Source: Pseudomonadota bacterium
GTDB lineage: Bacteria > Pseudomonadota > Alphaproteobacteria > Dongiales > Dongiaceae
NCBI GenBank assembly: GCA_021792365.1
Contig: JAJYUT010000002.1
Location: 388,313 to 452,312, forward strand
Direction of reading: 5' to 3'
DNA length: 64,000 nucleotides
The notes beneath the pieces were generated by a model. It had not been told where the DNA came from, searched no databases, and saw only the letters and a program-made list of their open reading frames with translations. Both the position numbers and the translations under genes were made by a program. Numbering within the stretch: position 1 is the first letter of the stretch; each line of letters starts with the position of its first letter. Of the stretch, positions 7,969-17,808 are shown one piece after another.

Positions 7969-9977
7969 GAGATAAGACGAAACGCCTGCCGCAAGATGGC
8001 ACGGAAGGCGCGGCACCGCCCGCGACGGCCGGCGAGGTGCCGTATCACGCCATCCTCGATGCGATCCCCACGCGGCTCTATTACGTCGGCGCGGACGGCC
8101 GCTTCCGCTATGCCAACCAGGAATATGCCAGCTTCCTCGGTCTGCCGATGTCGGAGATCCTGGGGCGGACCGGGCGGGAGCTGTTCGGCGATGCCGCCTG
8201 GGCGGAGATCGGCCCGCTCAGCGACCGCGCCATGGCGGGCGAGACCGTGCGCTGGGAAGGCTGGGCAATGTTCCACGCCGGCCGGCGCTACACGCAACGC
8301 GTCTATGCGCCGCATCGCGGGCCGGACGGCGCGATCGCCGGATACTTCGTCTTCGTGCGCGACATCACCGAGCTGAAGCTGCGCGAGACGGAGCTGGAGC
8401 AGCGGCTCGAGGAGCTGCGCAAGAGCGAGGCCATGAAGGCGGCGATCATCGATTCCGCGCTCGACTGCGTGATCATGATCGACGAGCAGTCGCGCGTCAT
8501 CGGCTTCAATCCGATGGCGCAGAAGACCTTCGGCTACACCGTGTCGCAGGCCATGGGCCGACCGATCGGGGACCTCATCGTGCCGCCGCATCTGCGCGCG
8601 CAGCACGAGGCGGGGTTGCGCCGCTATCTCGCCACGGGTGCAGGCACTGTGCTCGGCAAGCGCATCGAGATCGAGGCCATGCGCGCGGACGGCGCCATCA
8701 TTCCGGTCGAACTGGCGATCACCGAGGTGAAGACGGAGAACGCCCGGCTCTTCACCGCCTATCTGCGAGACCTGACCCACGCGCGCGCGGCCGCGAGCGA
8801 GATCGAGCGCCAGCGCGAGGCGCTGCACCAGAGCGAGAAGCTGGCGGCGCTCGGCTCGATGCTGGCCGGTGTCGCGCATGAGCTCAACAACCCGCTCTCC
8901 ATCGTCATCGGCCATTCCCTGATGCTGGACGAGGAGGCGCGCGACCACGCGACCGACCCACGTCTCGCCAGCATCGCGGAGCGCGCCGGCAAGATCCAGG
9001 CTGCCGCCGAGCGCTGCGGTCGCATCGTGCGCACCTTCCTCTCCATGGCGCGCCAGAGCAAGGCGCAGCGGCAGGAAGTGCAACTCTCGGCACTGGTCCG
9101 CGGCGCGGTCGAGCTGCTGGCCTATGGCCTGCGCACCGGCGGGATCGAGACCAGCATCGTCGTTCCCGACGACCTGCCGCCCCTGATTGCCGACGGCGAC
9201 CAGCTTCACCAGGTGCTGGTCAACCTCATCATCAACGCGCAGCAGGCGCTGCACGACACGCCAATGCCCCGTCGGGTGGCGATCACCGCTCGGCCCGACC
9301 AGGCGGCGCGGGAAGTGGTCCTGACGGTCGCGGATAACGGCCCCGGCATTCCCGAGGCGATCCGCACGCGCATCTTCGATCCCTTCTTCACTACCAAGCC
9401 GACCGGCATCGGCACCGGCGTGGGCCTCGCAGTCTCGCGCGGCATCATCGAATCCCATGGCGGCCGGCTTTCACTCGCTCCCGCCGAACGGGGCGCGACC
9501 TTCGAGATCCGCCTGCCGCTGGGCGACGGCACAGCGGTTGCCGCGCCGGTCAACGGCGCGCCGCCCGAGCAGGCCGCGCCCATCGCGCGGCGCCGCGCGC
9601 TGGTGGTGGATGACGAAGCCGGAATCGCCGCCATGCTGTCGGAGATCCTGCGCCGGGACGGCTTCACCTGCGACATCGCCGGCAACGGCCGCGAGGCGCG
9701 CGCGCTGATCGAGCGCACGGAATCTGAAAGCGCGCGCTACGACGCGATCCTGTGCGACCTGCGCATGGCGGAAGAGGACGGCCCGACCTTCTTCCGCTGG
9801 CTCCAGCGCGCCCGCCCGGACCTCGCCAGCCGCATCGCCTTCGTGACCGGCGACACGCTCGGCCCCGCCGCCGGCCGGTTCGTCGCCGAATGCGGCCGGC
9901 CCGTGGTGGACAAGCCGTTCGTGCCTTCGGAGATCAGAAAGCTGGTCGCGCAGTTGGCGAATGGCGGCGTTGCCTGA
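7965..9977 (+). CDS. Soluble hybrid sensor histidine kinase (PAS-PAS-HisKA-HATPase-REC)
   Basis: A 670-residue kinase without membrane segments, so it senses a cytoplasmic signal. Two PAS domains occupy about 25-140 and 155-275. The HisKA dimerisation helix carries phosphoacceptor H305 (AGVAHELNNPL). The HATPase_c domain follows with the N-box LINAQQAL, DNGPGIP, FFTTKPTGIGTGVGL and a G2-box. A C-terminal receiver domain begins near 543 and has D549/D550, phosphoacceptor D598 (ILCDLRM) and K in the VVDKPF motif. The start is the ATG in the ATGA overlap with the response regulator. The extra receiver suggests either a phosphorelay step or a phosphate sink limiting output. No PAS cofactor ligand can be named from the sequence. 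Confidence 0.92.
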   Translation: MRDKTKRLPQDGTEGAAPPATAGEVPYHAILDAIPTRLYYVGADGRFRYANQEYASFLGLPMSEILGRTGRELFGDAAWAEIGPLSDRAMAGETVRWEGWAMFHAGRRYTQRVYAPHRGPDGAIAGYFVFVRDITELKLRETELEQRLEELRKSEAMKAAIIDSALDCVIMIDEQSRVIGFNPMAQKTFGYTVSQAMGRPIGDLIVPPHLRAQHEAGLRRYLATGAGTVLGKRIEIEAMRADGAIIPVELAITEVKTENARLFTAYLRDLTHARAAASEIERQREALHQSEKLAALGSMLAGVAHELNNPLSIVIGHSLMLDEEARDHATDPRLASIAERAGKIQAAAERCGRIVRTFLSMARQSKAQRQEVQLSALVRGAVELLAYGLRTGGIETSIVVPDDLPPLIADGDQLHQVLVNLIINAQQALHDTPMPRRVAITARPDQAAREVVLTVADNGPGIPEAIRTRIFDPFFTTKPTGIGTGVGLAVSRGIIESHGGRLSLAPAERGATFEIRLPLGDGTAVAAPVNGAPPEQAAPIARRRALVVDDEAGIAAMLSEILRRDGFTCDIAGNGREARALIERTESESARYDAILCDLRMAEEDGPTFFRWLQRARPDLASRIAFVTGDTLGPAAGRFVAECGRPVVDKPFVPSEIRKLVAQLANGGVA

Positions 9978-10174
9978 TCGATCACGCGGCGCAGTGGATA
10001 TCAGCCATCTGGCGCGGTGAATCGTGCGATGGCCGCCGGCGGCCGAGGCCGGCGCTGGGAGTGCGCCGCTGAGGGTGGGGCGGTTCCGGATGAGACCGTC
10101 GCTGGACGCCGGCAAGCGGCCTTCGAGGAACTTCGTCAAAATCAGGGCATTGGTCGGGCATTCAGCAGAAGGCG

Positions 10175-11224
10175 ATGCTCGTGCCCCTGGCCGCGGCCCA
10201 AGATTATCCGTTCTGGCTCAACGCCGCGATCTTTGTGGCCTCAGGCATCATCGTTTGGGTCGGCGGTACCCGCTTGACGGTTCATGTCGATCGGATCAGC
10301 ACCTTGACCGGCATCGGCCAGGCCTTCGCCGGCATGTTCCTCCTCGGCTGCATCACGTCCCTGCCCGAGGTCGCGAACACGGTTACGGCGTCCTCGATCG
10401 GCAACCCCGCCCTCGCCATCAACAATCTCCTGGGCAGCGCGACCATCAACGTCTTCTTCCTTGCCGTCGGCGATGCGTTTCTGCACCGCAATGCCCTGAC
10501 CTCGGTAGTCGCCCGTCCCTCGACGCTGATGATGAGCGTCCTGTGCATGCTCGTCCTGATCGCCGTGGCGACGGCGATTACGACCGGCGACCTGCCCGTT
10601 TTCGGAATCGGGGTTTGGGGCGCAGCCATCACCGCTCTTAGCGTCGGCTCCTTCTGGCTCGCCGCGGGCTACGGGGGGCGCAGCACCTGGCTTGTGAAGG
10701 ACGAGGAAATGGCTGATATCAAGCAGGAGAGGAGCGCAAAGGCCGAAGGCCACTCGCTGCGCGAAGCACTGGCGAAGACGGCGATTGCAGGATCGCTGAT
10801 CTTCGTGGCGGGATACGCCCTCTCCCAGACGGGAGACGCCCTGGCCGTTCAGACCGGCCTCGGAACGGGCATGGTGGGCTTTGCGCTGATCGGCCTGGCG
10901 ACCTCGCTGCCCGAGCTCAGCACCATCATCCAGTCGATCCGCATGCGCCGCTACGAGCTCGCCTTCGGGCAGGTGCTCGGAACGAACTTCGTCAATCTCT
11001 CGCTGATCGTCGTCGCCGATGCGGTGTTCGCCGGCGGGCCGGTCATGAGCGAGCTGGGCCGGTTCGAAACGGTATCGGCGCTTCTGGGCGCAGCGATGAT
11101 CGGCATCATGCTGGTGGGTCTGCTGGAGCGCCGCGACACGACGATCATGAGGATGGGATACGACTCGCTGATCGTCATCCTCCTCTTCTTCTGCGGCCTG
11201 GGCCTGTTGGCCACGATCAAATGA
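10175..11224 (+). CDS. CaCA-family sodium/calcium exchanger-like membrane protein
   Basis: A 349-residue integral membrane protein of the cation/Ca2+ antiporter superfamily. Two inverted alpha-repeats are visible: ITSLPEV (60-66) with NNLLGSATINVF (83-94), and ATSLPELST with GQVLGTNFVNLSLI in the second half. Both repeats keep the acidic residue in the SLPE motif that binds the cation. A charged cytoplasmic loop (about 175-200) separates the halves. The family exchanges Ca2+ for Na+ or H+ across the inner membrane; the ion here is not defined. It stands alone, 197 bases after the kinase gene, with the ssb gene convergent behind it. Confidence 0.85.
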   Translation: MLVPLAAAQDYPFWLNAAIFVASGIIVWVGGTRLTVHVDRISTLTGIGQAFAGMFLLGCITSLPEVANTVTASSIGNPALAINNLLGSATINVFFLAVGDAFLHRNALTSVVARPSTLMMSVLCMLVLIAVATAITTGDLPVFGIGVWGAAITALSVGSFWLAAGYGGRSTWLVKDEEMADIKQERSAKAEGHSLREALAKTAIAGSLIFVAGYALSQTGDALAVQTGLGTGMVGFALIGLATSLPELSTIIQSIRMRRYELAFGQVLGTNFVNLSLIVVADAVFAGGPVMSELGRFETVSALLGAAMIGIMLVGLLERRDTTIMRMGYDSLIVILLFFCGLGLLATIK

Positions 11225-11299
11225 CGACGGCCGCGGCGGCCGGAACGGGCGCTCCTCGCCCTGTGCAGAGCTTCTCGCGCCCGGTCGGTCCAACCTGGA

Positions 11300-11785
11300 C
11301 TAGAACGGAATATCGTCGTCCAGGTCGCCGCCGCCCGCGCCAGCCGGGGCGCGGCCCATTCTGCCGGCACCGCCGCCCGCATTGCTGTCGCTGAAACCGC
11401 CGGTATCCTCCTCGGCGCCACCGCCAGCGCCACCGCGCCCGTCGAGCATTGTCAGCTCGCCGCGGAACTTCTGCAGCACCACCTCGGTCGTGTATTTCTC
11501 CTGGCCGGACTGGTCCGTCCATTTGCGCGTCTGCAGCGCGCCCTCGAGATAGATCTTGCTGCCCTTCTTCAGGAACCGCTCGCAGATGTCCACAAGCCGG
11601 TCGTTGAAGACCACCACGCGATGCCATTCCGTGCGCTCGCGCCGCTCCCCGCTGCTCTTGTCGCGCCAGCTTTCCGAGGTCGCCAGGGACAGGTTGGCGA
11701 CGCGCGTCCCGTCCTGGGTCGAGCGGATTTCCGGATCGCGGCCCAGATTGCCGACCAGAATGACCTTGTTGACGCTGCCAGCCAT
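11300..11785 (-). CDS. ssb: Single-stranded DNA-binding protein
   Basis: A 160-residue SSB that coats single-stranded DNA in replication, recombination and repair. The OB-fold occupies residues 1-110 (start [15 protein letters not shown], then TEWHRVVVF and GSKIYLEG). A Gly-rich flexible linker follows, ending in the acidic DDDIPF tail that recruits partner proteins. The ATG at 11785 has AGGGAAG just upstream; a longer frame reaching 11863 has no suitable start. It is divergent from uvrA, an arrangement common in alphaproteobacteria, and a LexA-like box lies between them. Confidence 0.97.
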   Translation of the reverse strand: MAGSVNKVILVGNLGRDPEIRSTQDGTRVANLSLATSESWRDKSSGERRERTEWHRVVVFNDRLVDICERFLKKGSKIYLEGALQTRKWTDQSGQEKYTTEVVLQKFRGELTMLDGRGGAGGGAEEDTGGFSDSNAGGGAGRMGRAPAGAGGGDLDDDIPF

Positions 11786-11844
11786 AGCTTCCCTGCCCTT
11801 TTTGTCGATCCGATGAAAGCGCACCTGTAGCATTCCTGGCGGGA

Positions 11845-11859
11845 GAACGCAAAGGCAAC
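11845..11859. promoter_or_regulatory. Candidate SOS (LexA) box between ssb and uvrA
   Basis: On the minus strand the sequence reads GTTG-N7-GTTC, one mismatch from the alphaproteobacterial LexA operator GTTC-N7-GTTC. It lies 60 bases upstream of ssb and 181 upstream of uvrA, both classical SOS genes. Single-mismatch matches occur by chance, so this is a suggestion. Confidence 0.4.
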
Positions 11860-12039
11860 GCACAACGCCACGTCCTACTGCCAGTTTTTGTCACCTGATG
11901 CCGCTAGAGTGCAGGACTGGGCGCGTCCGATTGTCAAAAGGCACAGGGCACCAGCGCCTTCCAGCTTTGCATTTATGGCGCTTTACAGCCCGGTGGAATC
12001 CGGGATAGTCGCTCATCTCCCGAAAGGAAACTGGCATAC

Positions 12040-14961
12040 ATGGCGACGGCGGGCGATCGGTCGAATAGGACGAATGCGGGTGGCGCAGACCTCTGGGCGC
12101 ACGGCTCTGTCTCCGTGCGCGGGGCCAAGGAGCACAACCTCAAGAACATCGACGTTGATATTCCACGTCAGACGCTGACCGTCATCACCGGCCTCTCGGG
12201 CTCAGGCAAGTCTTCCCTCGCCTTCGACACGATCTATGCCGAAGGCCAGCGGCGCTATGTGGAATCCCTCTCCGCCTATGCGCGCCAGTTCCTGGAGCTG
12301 ATGCAGAAGCCGGACGTGGAATCGATCGAGGGCCTCTCCCCCGCCATCTCGATCGAGCAGAAGACCACGTCCAAGAACCCGCGCTCGACCGTCGGCACGG
12401 TGACGGAGATCTACGACTACCTGCGCCTGCTGTTCGCGCGCATCGGCATCCCCTACTCCCCGGCCACCGGCCTGCCGATCGAGAGCCAGACCGTCAGCCA
12501 GATGGTCGACCGGATCCTGACGCTGCCGGAAGGCACGCGCATCTATCTGCTGGCGCCGATCGCCCGGGGCCGCAAGGGCGAATACAAGAAGGAGCTGATG
12601 GACCTGCAGAAGCGCGGCTTCCTGCGCGTGCGGGTCGACGGAAAGCTGTATGAGATCGGCGAGGTTCCCGCTCTCAACAAGAAGCTGAAGCACGACATCG
12701 AGGTGGTGGTCGACCGCCTGGCCGTTAAGCCGGACCTTGGAACCCGCCTGGCCGACAGCGTGGAGACCGCGCTGGAGCTGTCCGACGGGCTGCTCTTTGT
12801 CGACCCCGCCGACAAGGGCGAGCGCATCATCTTCTCCTCGCGCTTCGCCTGCCCGGTCAGCGGCTTCACCATCGACGAGATCGAGCCGCGCCTGTTCTCC
12901 TTCAACAACCCGTTCGGCGCCTGCCCGGTGTGCGACGGATTGGGCAACAAGCTCTATTTCGAGCCGGAGTTGGTGGTGCCGGACGAGAAGAAGAGCCTGC
13001 GCGGCGGCGCGATCGCGCCCTGGGCCAATTCCTCCTCGCAATATTACATGCAGGCGCTGGAAAGCCTCGCCAAACACTACAAGTTCAGCCTGACCATCCA
13101 GTGGCAGGAGCTGCCCAAGAAGATCCGCGACATCATCCTGTTCGGCTCCGGCGATGAAGCCATCACCATGAGCTTCGATGACGGGGTGCGCAGCTACAAG
13201 ACCACCAAGCCGTTCGAAGGCGTCATCACCAACATGGAGCGGCGGTTCAGAGAGACCGACTCCGCCTGGATCCGCGACGAGTTGAGCCGGTTCCAGGCCA
13301 CCTCGCCCTGCGAGGCGTGCAACGGCCGGCGCCTGAAGCCGGAAGCGCTCGCGGTCAAGATCAACGGCCTCGACATCGCCCAGGTGACGGAGTTCTCCAT
13401 CCTGCAGGCGGCTGAGTGGTTCCAGGCGCTGAGCGGCAAGCTGACGGCCAAGCAGAGGGACATCGCCGAACGCATCCTGAAGGAAATCAACGAGCGCCTC
13501 GGCTTTCTGAACAGCGTCGGCCTGGAGTATCTGACGCTGAGCCGCGCCTCGGCCACGCTCTCCGGCGGCGAGAGCCAGCGCATCCGCCTCGCCTCGCAGA
13601 TCGGATCGGGCCTGACCGGCGTCCTCTATGTGCTGGACGAGCCCTCGATCGGCCTGCACCAGCGTGACAACGACCGGCTGCTGGCGACGTTGCAGCGGCT
13701 GCGCGACCTCGGCAACACCGTGCTCGTCGTGGAGCATGACGAGGACGCCATCCGCCATGCCGACTACCTGATCGACATGGGGCCGGCTGCCGGCATCCAT
13801 GGCGGCGAGGTGGTGGCCAAGGGCACGCCGGCCGAGGTCATGCGCTCCGACAGTCTCACCGCGCAATACCTGAGCGGCCGGCGCGAGATCCCGGTACCCG
13901 GCGAGCGGCGGCCCGGCTTCGGCAACCAGGCGAAGGTCCGCATCGTCGGCGCGCGCCACAACAACCTGAAGAACATCACGGTCGATCTCCCGCTCGGTGT
14001 CTTCACCTGCGTGACCGGCGTCTCCGGCGGCGGCAAATCGACCCTGATCATCGAGACGCTGTACAACGCGCTGGCGCGCCGCCTGCACGATGCGCGCACC
14101 CATCCGGGCGAGCACGACCGGATCGAGGGCATCGAGTATCTCGACAAGGTCATCGACATCGACCAGTCACCGATTGGCCGCACGCCGCGTTCCAATCCGG
14201 CCACCTATACCGGCGCGTTCACGCCGATCCGCGACTGGTTCGCCGGCCTTCCGGAGGCGCAGGCGCGCGGCTACAAACCCGGCCGCTTCTCCTTCAACGT
14301 GAAAGGTGGCCGCTGCGAAGCCTGCGAGGGCGACGGCGTCATCAAGATCGAGATGCACTTCCTGCCGGACGTCTATGTCCAGTGCGACCAGTGCAAGGGC
14401 AAGCGCTACAACCGCGAGACGCTCGAAATAACATTCAAGGGCAAGTCGATCGCCGACGTTCTTGAAATGACGGTCGAGGAAGGCGTCGAGTTCTTCCGCG
14501 CGGTCCCGGCGATCCGCGACAAGCTGGCTATGCTGCAGCAGGTCGGTCTTGGCTACATCCATGTCGGCCAGGCTGCCACCACCCTCTCCGGCGGCGAGGC
14601 GCAGCGTGTGAAGCTGGCGAAGGAGCTGTCCCGGCGCGCCACGGGACGCACGCTCTATATCCTGGACGAGCCGACCACCGGCTTGCACTTCGAGGACGTG
14701 CGCAAGCTGCTCGAGGTGCTGCACCAGCTCGTCGACCAGGGCAACACGGTGATCGTGATCGAGCACAACCTCGAGGTCATCAAGACGGCGGACTGGATCG
14801 TCGATCTGGGGCCCGAGGGCGGCGACAAGGGCGGCCGCGTGGTCGCGGCCGGAACGCCGGAGACGGTGGCGGAGGCGCCCGCCTCCTATACCGGCCGCTA
14901 CCTGGCGCCCTATCTTGCGCCCCGGCGCGGGGCGCGGCGGTCGGGCACCCGTGGCCGCTAA
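12040..14961 (+). CDS. uvrA: Excinuclease ABC subunit A
   Basis: The 973-residue damage-recognition ATPase of nucleotide excision repair. It has two ABC modules: the first Walker A is GLSGSGKSS near 50-60 and the first signature is LSGGESQR; the second Walker A is GVSGGGKST and the second signature is LSGGEAQR. Zinc modules are visible as [16 protein letters not shown] and CEACEGDG with CDQCKGKR. Length matches the family (about 940-970). The C-terminal extension is basic ([12 protein letters not shown]). The ATG at 12040 is preceded by an AAGGAAA element. The gene ends inside the start of the downstream nucleoside hydrolase gene, suggesting a shared transcript. Confidence 0.98.
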   Translation: MATAGDRSNRTNAGGADLWAHGSVSVRGAKEHNLKNIDVDIPRQTLTVITGLSGSGKSSLAFDTIYAEGQRRYVESLSAYARQFLELMQKPDVESIEGLSPAISIEQKTTSKNPRSTVGTVTEIYDYLRLLFARIGIPYSPATGLPIESQTVSQMVDRILTLPEGTRIYLLAPIARGRKGEYKKELMDLQKRGFLRVRVDGKLYEIGEVPALNKKLKHDIEVVVDRLAVKPDLGTRLADSVETALELSDGLLFVDPADKGERIIFSSRFACPVSGFTIDEIEPRLFSFNNPFGACPVCDGLGNKLYFEPELVVPDEKKSLRGGAIAPWANSSSQYYMQALESLAKHYKFSLTIQWQELPKKIRDIILFGSGDEAITMSFDDGVRSYKTTKPFEGVITNMERRFRETDSAWIRDELSRFQATSPCEACNGRRLKPEALAVKINGLDIAQVTEFSILQAAEWFQALSGKLTAKQRDIAERILKEINERLGFLNSVGLEYLTLSRASATLSGGESQRIRLASQIGSGLTGVLYVLDEPSIGLHQRDNDRLLATLQRLRDLGNTVLVVEHDEDAIRHADYLIDMGPAAGIHGGEVVAKGTPAEVMRSDSLTAQYLSGRREIPVPGERRPGFGNQAKVRIVGARHNNLKNITVDLPLGVFTCVTGVSGGGKSTLIIETLYNALARRLHDARTHPGEHDRIEGIEYLDKVIDIDQSPIGRTPRSNPATYTGAFTPIRDWFAGLPEAQARGYKPGRFSFNVKGGRCEACEGDGVIKIEMHFLPDVYVQCDQCKGKRYNRETLEITFKGKSIADVLEMTVEEGVEFFRAVPAIRDKLAMLQQVGLGYIHVGQAATTLSGGEAQRVKLAKELSRRATGRTLYILDEPTTGLHFEDVRKLLEVLHQLVDQGNTVIVIEHNLEVIKTADWIVDLGPEGGDKGGRVVAAGTPETVAEAPASYTGRYLAPYLAPRRGARRSGTRGR

Positions 14962-15868
14962 GCGCTCGATCGTCGTCGACACCGATCCCGGCATCGACGA
15001 CGCGCTGGCCATCTTTCTCGCTTGCGCCTCGCCCGAGCTGGACATCCGCGCAATCACCACGGTGGCCGGCAATGTCGGAATCAACCGCACCACGCGCAAC
15101 GCGCTGCAACTGATCGGCCTTGCCGGCCGCTCCGGCATCCCGGTCCATCGCGGCGCCGACCGGCCGCTCCGCGGCACCTGGACCACCATCGAGGACATCC
15201 ACGGCCAGAACGGGCTGGGCGGCGTCACGCTGCCCGGCGCGACGGGCGCGGAATCCGGACCTGCCGTCGATGCGCTGATCGCGCTGCTCGGCAGCGCCGG
15301 ACCCGACAGCATCACCATGGTCCTGATCGGCCCGCAGACCAACCTCGCCCTCGCCCTGAGACGCAAGCCGGAGATCGCCAGGGCGATCGGCGAGATCGTG
15401 GTCATGGGCGGATCGCTCGATCCCGCGGGCGGCAACACCACGCGCTTCGCCGAATTCAACATCCATGTCGATCCGCTCGCAGCGGAGATCGTGCTGAAGG
15501 CAGGCCGGCCGATGATCTGGGCGCCGCTGGAAGTCGCGCGCCAGGCCAGCATCGATCCCCTGTGGCTCGATCTGCTGCGCGCCGTGGACCGGCCCTGCGC
15601 CGCCGCCGCTGCGGACATGCTGGATTTCTACATCCGCTCCTTCAGCCGGGGCGCCGCGCTCTATGATCCGCTCACGATCCTCGCACTCCTGGCGCCCGAG
15701 CTGTTCGACCTGCGGGCCGTCGCGCTCGAGATCGACGCGAGCGAGACGGAAACCGCCGGCCAGACCCGCTTCCGGCCAGGCGCGGGCGACGGCCGCATCC
15801 GGGTCGCCGCATCCTGCAAGGCCGACCGCGTCCGCACCCTGCTGCTGGACCGGCTGGCCGCGCTCTAA
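14951..15868 (+). CDS. Inosine-uridine preferring nucleoside hydrolase family protein
   Basis: A 305-residue enzyme expected to cleave ribonucleosides to base and ribose for nucleoside salvage. The metal-binding N-terminus DTDPGIDDA (D10, D12, D16, D17) and the [11 protein letters not shown] motif (169-179) identify the family. The position normally held by the catalytic histidine before the last conserved Asp appears to be Tyr (Y238-D239 in ALYDPLT), which may change substrate choice or activity. A GTG at 14951 is used; it overlaps the last 11 bases of uvrA. Substrate cannot be predicted. Confidence 0.82.
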   Translation: MAAKRSIVVDTDPGIDDALAIFLACASPELDIRAITTVAGNVGINRTTRNALQLIGLAGRSGIPVHRGADRPLRGTWTTIEDIHGQNGLGGVTLPGATGAESGPAVDALIALLGSAGPDSITMVLIGPQTNLALALRRKPEIARAIGEIVVMGGSLDPAGGNTTRFAEFNIHVDPLAAEIVLKAGRPMIWAPLEVARQASIDPLWLDLLRAVDRPCAAAAADMLDFYIRSFSRGAALYDPLTILALLAPELFDLRAVALEIDASETETAGQTRFRPGAGDGRIRVAASCKADRVRTLLLDRLAAL

Positions 15869-15886
15869 CGACTGATGAGGCAAGAC

Positions 15887-16525
15887 ATGTACAAACTGTA
15901 TTGGTCGCCCGGCAGCGCCGCCATGGCGCCGCACGCGATGCTCGAGGACATCGGCGTGCCGCTTGAGCTGATCAAGGTCGATACTTCCAAGGGAGAGCAG
16001 CGCAGCCCGGCCTATCTCAAGGTCAACCCGCATGCCCGCGTGCCGACGCTGGTCTATGACGGCGACAAGGTCATCTATGAATCCACCGCGATCTGCCTCT
16101 TCCTGGCGGAGCGCCATCCGGAATTCGGCTTCACGCCGAAAATCGGCAGCGCCGATCGCGGCCCCTTCCTGCAGTGGATGGCGTACCTCACCAACACGGT
16201 GCAAGAGGCGTGCATGCACTGGTGGCACCCGGAGAACTTCATCGACGGCGCCGACCGGCAGGCCGACTTGAAACGGAAGGCGGAACAGAACCTGGTGAGC
16301 ATGTTCCGCTTCCTCGATGAGCATCTCGCGCAATCGGGGCCGTATCTGTGCGGTGGCAACTTCTATGCCTGCGACTACTATGCGGTGATGCTGGCACGCT
16401 GGACGCGTGCCACACCAAAGCCTGCGCACACCAATGCGCATGTCAACAAGCTGATCCGCGCAATCGTCGAGCGGCCGGGTTATGCTCGCATGTTGAAGGC
16501 TGAGGGGATCGAACAGCCGGTCTAG
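15887..16525 (+). CDS. Glutathione S-transferase family protein
   Basis: A 212-residue cytosolic GST. The thioredoxin-fold N-domain begins MYKLYWSPGSAAM, with the candidate active-site Ser/Tyr region at 4-10 and the glutathione-binding VPTLVYDGDKVIYESTAI stretch. The alpha-helical C-domain follows from about residue 90. I chose the ATG at 15887 because GAGGCAAG lies at the correct distance; an in-frame ATG at 15875 is four codons earlier. It follows the nucleoside hydrolase by 18 bases and precedes a GFA-type gene by 11 bases, so the three may be co-transcribed. Proteins of this type conjugate or reduce electrophiles; no substrate is evident. Confidence 0.85.
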   Translation: MYKLYWSPGSAAMAPHAMLEDIGVPLELIKVDTSKGEQRSPAYLKVNPHARVPTLVYDGDKVIYESTAICLFLAERHPEFGFTPKIGSADRGPFLQWMAYLTNTVQEACMHWWHPENFIDGADRQADLKRKAEQNLVSMFRFLDEHLAQSGPYLCGGNFYACDYYAVMLARWTRATPKPAHTNAHVNKLIRAIVERPGYARMLKAEGIEQPV

Positions 16526-16536
16526 GGAGGGCCAGG

Positions 16537-16935
16537 ATGGACGTGAAGAAAGGCCGTTGCCTATGCGGCCGTGTCACGTTCGAGTATCGCGGCCCGGAGC
16601 TCTGGTGCGGCCATTGCCACTGCGAGAGCTGCCGGCGCGCGACCTCTTCGCCTTTCACGACCTGGGTCGGCGTGCCAAAAAGCGCGCGCCATTTCACCGG
16701 GGACGCGCCCGGCGCGTACGCCTCCTCGCCAGGCGTCCGGCGCTTCTTCTGCACGCATTGTGGCAGTCCGATCGCCTTTGAGAGCGAGCGCTGGCCGGAC
16801 GAGACGCACCTGTATGCCGCGCTTCTGGAGAGTCCAGCGGACGTGAAACCGCAGTTCCATGTTCATGTCGCAGAGAGGTTGCCTTGGATCGTGCTGACCG
16901 ACGGCCTGCCGCAATATGATCACAGTGCCAGCTAG
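16537..16935 (+). CDS. GFA (CENP-V/glutathione-dependent formaldehyde-activating) domain protein
   Basis: A 132-residue zinc protein of the GFA fold. Zinc-binding cysteines are visible as C8/C10 (CLCG), C24-GH-C27-H-C29-ES-C32 and C72-TH-C75. The founding member was proposed to speed S-hydroxymethylglutathione formation, but most members have no proven activity. Its placement behind a GST is consistent with glutathione-related chemistry. It is convergent with the PilZ array, with 6 bases between stop codons. Confidence 0.82.
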   Translation: MDVKKGRCLCGRVTFEYRGPELWCGHCHCESCRRATSSPFTTWVGVPKSARHFTGDAPGAYASSPGVRRFFCTHCGSPIAFESERWPDETHLYAALLESPADVKPQFHVHVAERLPWIVLTDGLPQYDHSAS

Positions 16936-16941
16936 TACAGC

Positions 16942-17208
16942 CTAGTCCTGGAATTGCACGCCGACCAGGTTGTCCTTGGCCCAGCGCAGGTTGCACAGCC
17001 GCGGCGGCAGATCGCCGACCTGCAGCGTGAAGGTATGAGGCAGAAGCTGCGGGCCTGGAAGCTCGAGCCGCGCTCCGCCTTCCGAGATGTTGCGCAGCCT
17101 GCATGCGATCATCGTGCCGTCCGGGCCGACGATGCGGGCGCTCTTCAGCGCGCTGAGGCGCCGATCCTCGCGGCGCTCGCTTTCAGGATTGGAAGTCTGG
17201 CCGGTCAT
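16942..17208 (-). CDS. Small PilZ-domain protein, third of an array (degenerate c-di-GMP site)
   Basis: An 88-residue protein consisting of little more than a PilZ beta-barrel. The second PilZ motif is present as NISEGGARLEL. Aligned with its neighbours, the first motif RxxxR reads RLSAL, so the second arginine is missing and canonical c-di-GMP binding is doubtful. The ATG at 17208 gives a compact single-domain protein; the longer upstream frame lies within the preceding gene. It is the promoter-distal member of a four-gene run (RidA, PilZ, PilZ, PilZ). Confidence 0.75.
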   Translation of the reverse strand: MTGQTSNPESERREDRRLSALKSARIVGPDGTMIACRLRNISEGGARLELPGPQLLPHTFTLQVGDLPPRLCNLRWAKDNLVGVQFQD

Positions 17209-17218
17209 GGCGCACGTG

Positions 17219-17509
17219 CTAGCTCTCCGGTCCCACGAACTTGACACCAACGATGTTGTTCCGGATCCAGCGCCGCTCGCACAAGCGCACGGGCTGACCG
17301 GCGACGTGGAGCTCGAACTGGACGGGCAGCGCTTGGCGCGGGGGGAACTCCAAACGCGCGCCGCCCTGCGATAAGTCACGCACGCGGCAGACCATCACGG
17401 TCTTGCCGCCATTGAACACGGCCTTCGCGCCTTTGATGACCGGCCGCCGGTCCTGCGCGCGGCCGGAGAGTGTGGGGCTGCCCTTGCTTTCGGTCGCGGC
17501 GCCCATCAT
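17219..17509 (-). CDS. Small PilZ-domain protein, second of an array (degenerate c-di-GMP site)
   Basis: A 96-residue single PilZ domain. The second motif is DLSQGGARLEF; the first motif reads RPVIK in place of RxxxR. The start is one of two adjacent ATGs (17509 or 17506), just after a TAGGTCC site that overlaps the end of the previous PilZ gene, so translation is probably coupled. The last third (CERRWIRNNIVGVKF) matches the LRWAKDNLVGVQF and VRWAKDNIFGVRF segments of its neighbours, showing that the three genes arose by duplication. Confidence 0.75.
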   Translation of the reverse strand: MMGAATESKGSPTLSGRAQDRRPVIKGAKAVFNGGKTVMVCRVRDLSQGGARLEFPPRQALPVQFELHVAGQPVRLCERRWIRNNIVGVKFVGPES

Positions 17510-17514
17510 GGGAC

Positions 17515-17808
17515 CTATTCGTCGTCGGTCAGGAACCGAACGCCGAAGATATTGTCCTTGGCCCATCGCACCTCGCAGCGATGGATGGTGCCGCTCTGCA
17601 TCTGCAGGTCGAAGGTGCGCGGCAGCATCTGCCGGCTGGCAAATTCCAGCTTCGCGCCGCCATCCGACAGATCGAGGATCGTGCAGTCCACCAGGGACTG
17701 CCGGTCGTTCAGGAACACCCTGGCGGGCCGCATGACTTTCCTGCGAACGCTGGCACGGCGGTCGGCAAACGGATCACGTTCGGGCGTCTTGCGTTCAGGA
17801 CTGTTCAT
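17515..17808 (-). CDS. Small PilZ-domain protein, first of an array (canonical motifs)
   Basis: A 97-residue PilZ protein with both c-di-GMP motifs: R23-KVM-R27 (RxxxR) and DLSDGGAKLEF (DxSxxG). It could therefore bind c-di-GMP, unlike the two paralogues downstream. Its start codon lies inside the 3' end of the RidA gene (14-base overlap), which implies translational coupling. PilZ-only proteins usually act by binding partner proteins of motility, secretion or polysaccharide synthesis; no partner is evident nearby. Confidence 0.8.
   Translation of the reverse strand: MNSPERKTPERDPFADRRASVRRKVMRPARVFLNDRQSLVDCTILDLSDGGAKLEFASRQMLPRTFDLQMQSGTIHRCEVRWAKDNIFGVRFLTDDE

Noticed and set aside
12202..14115. 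A 637-codon frame antisense to uvrA
   Set aside because: Opposite a highly conserved gene; the translation has no recognisable domain.
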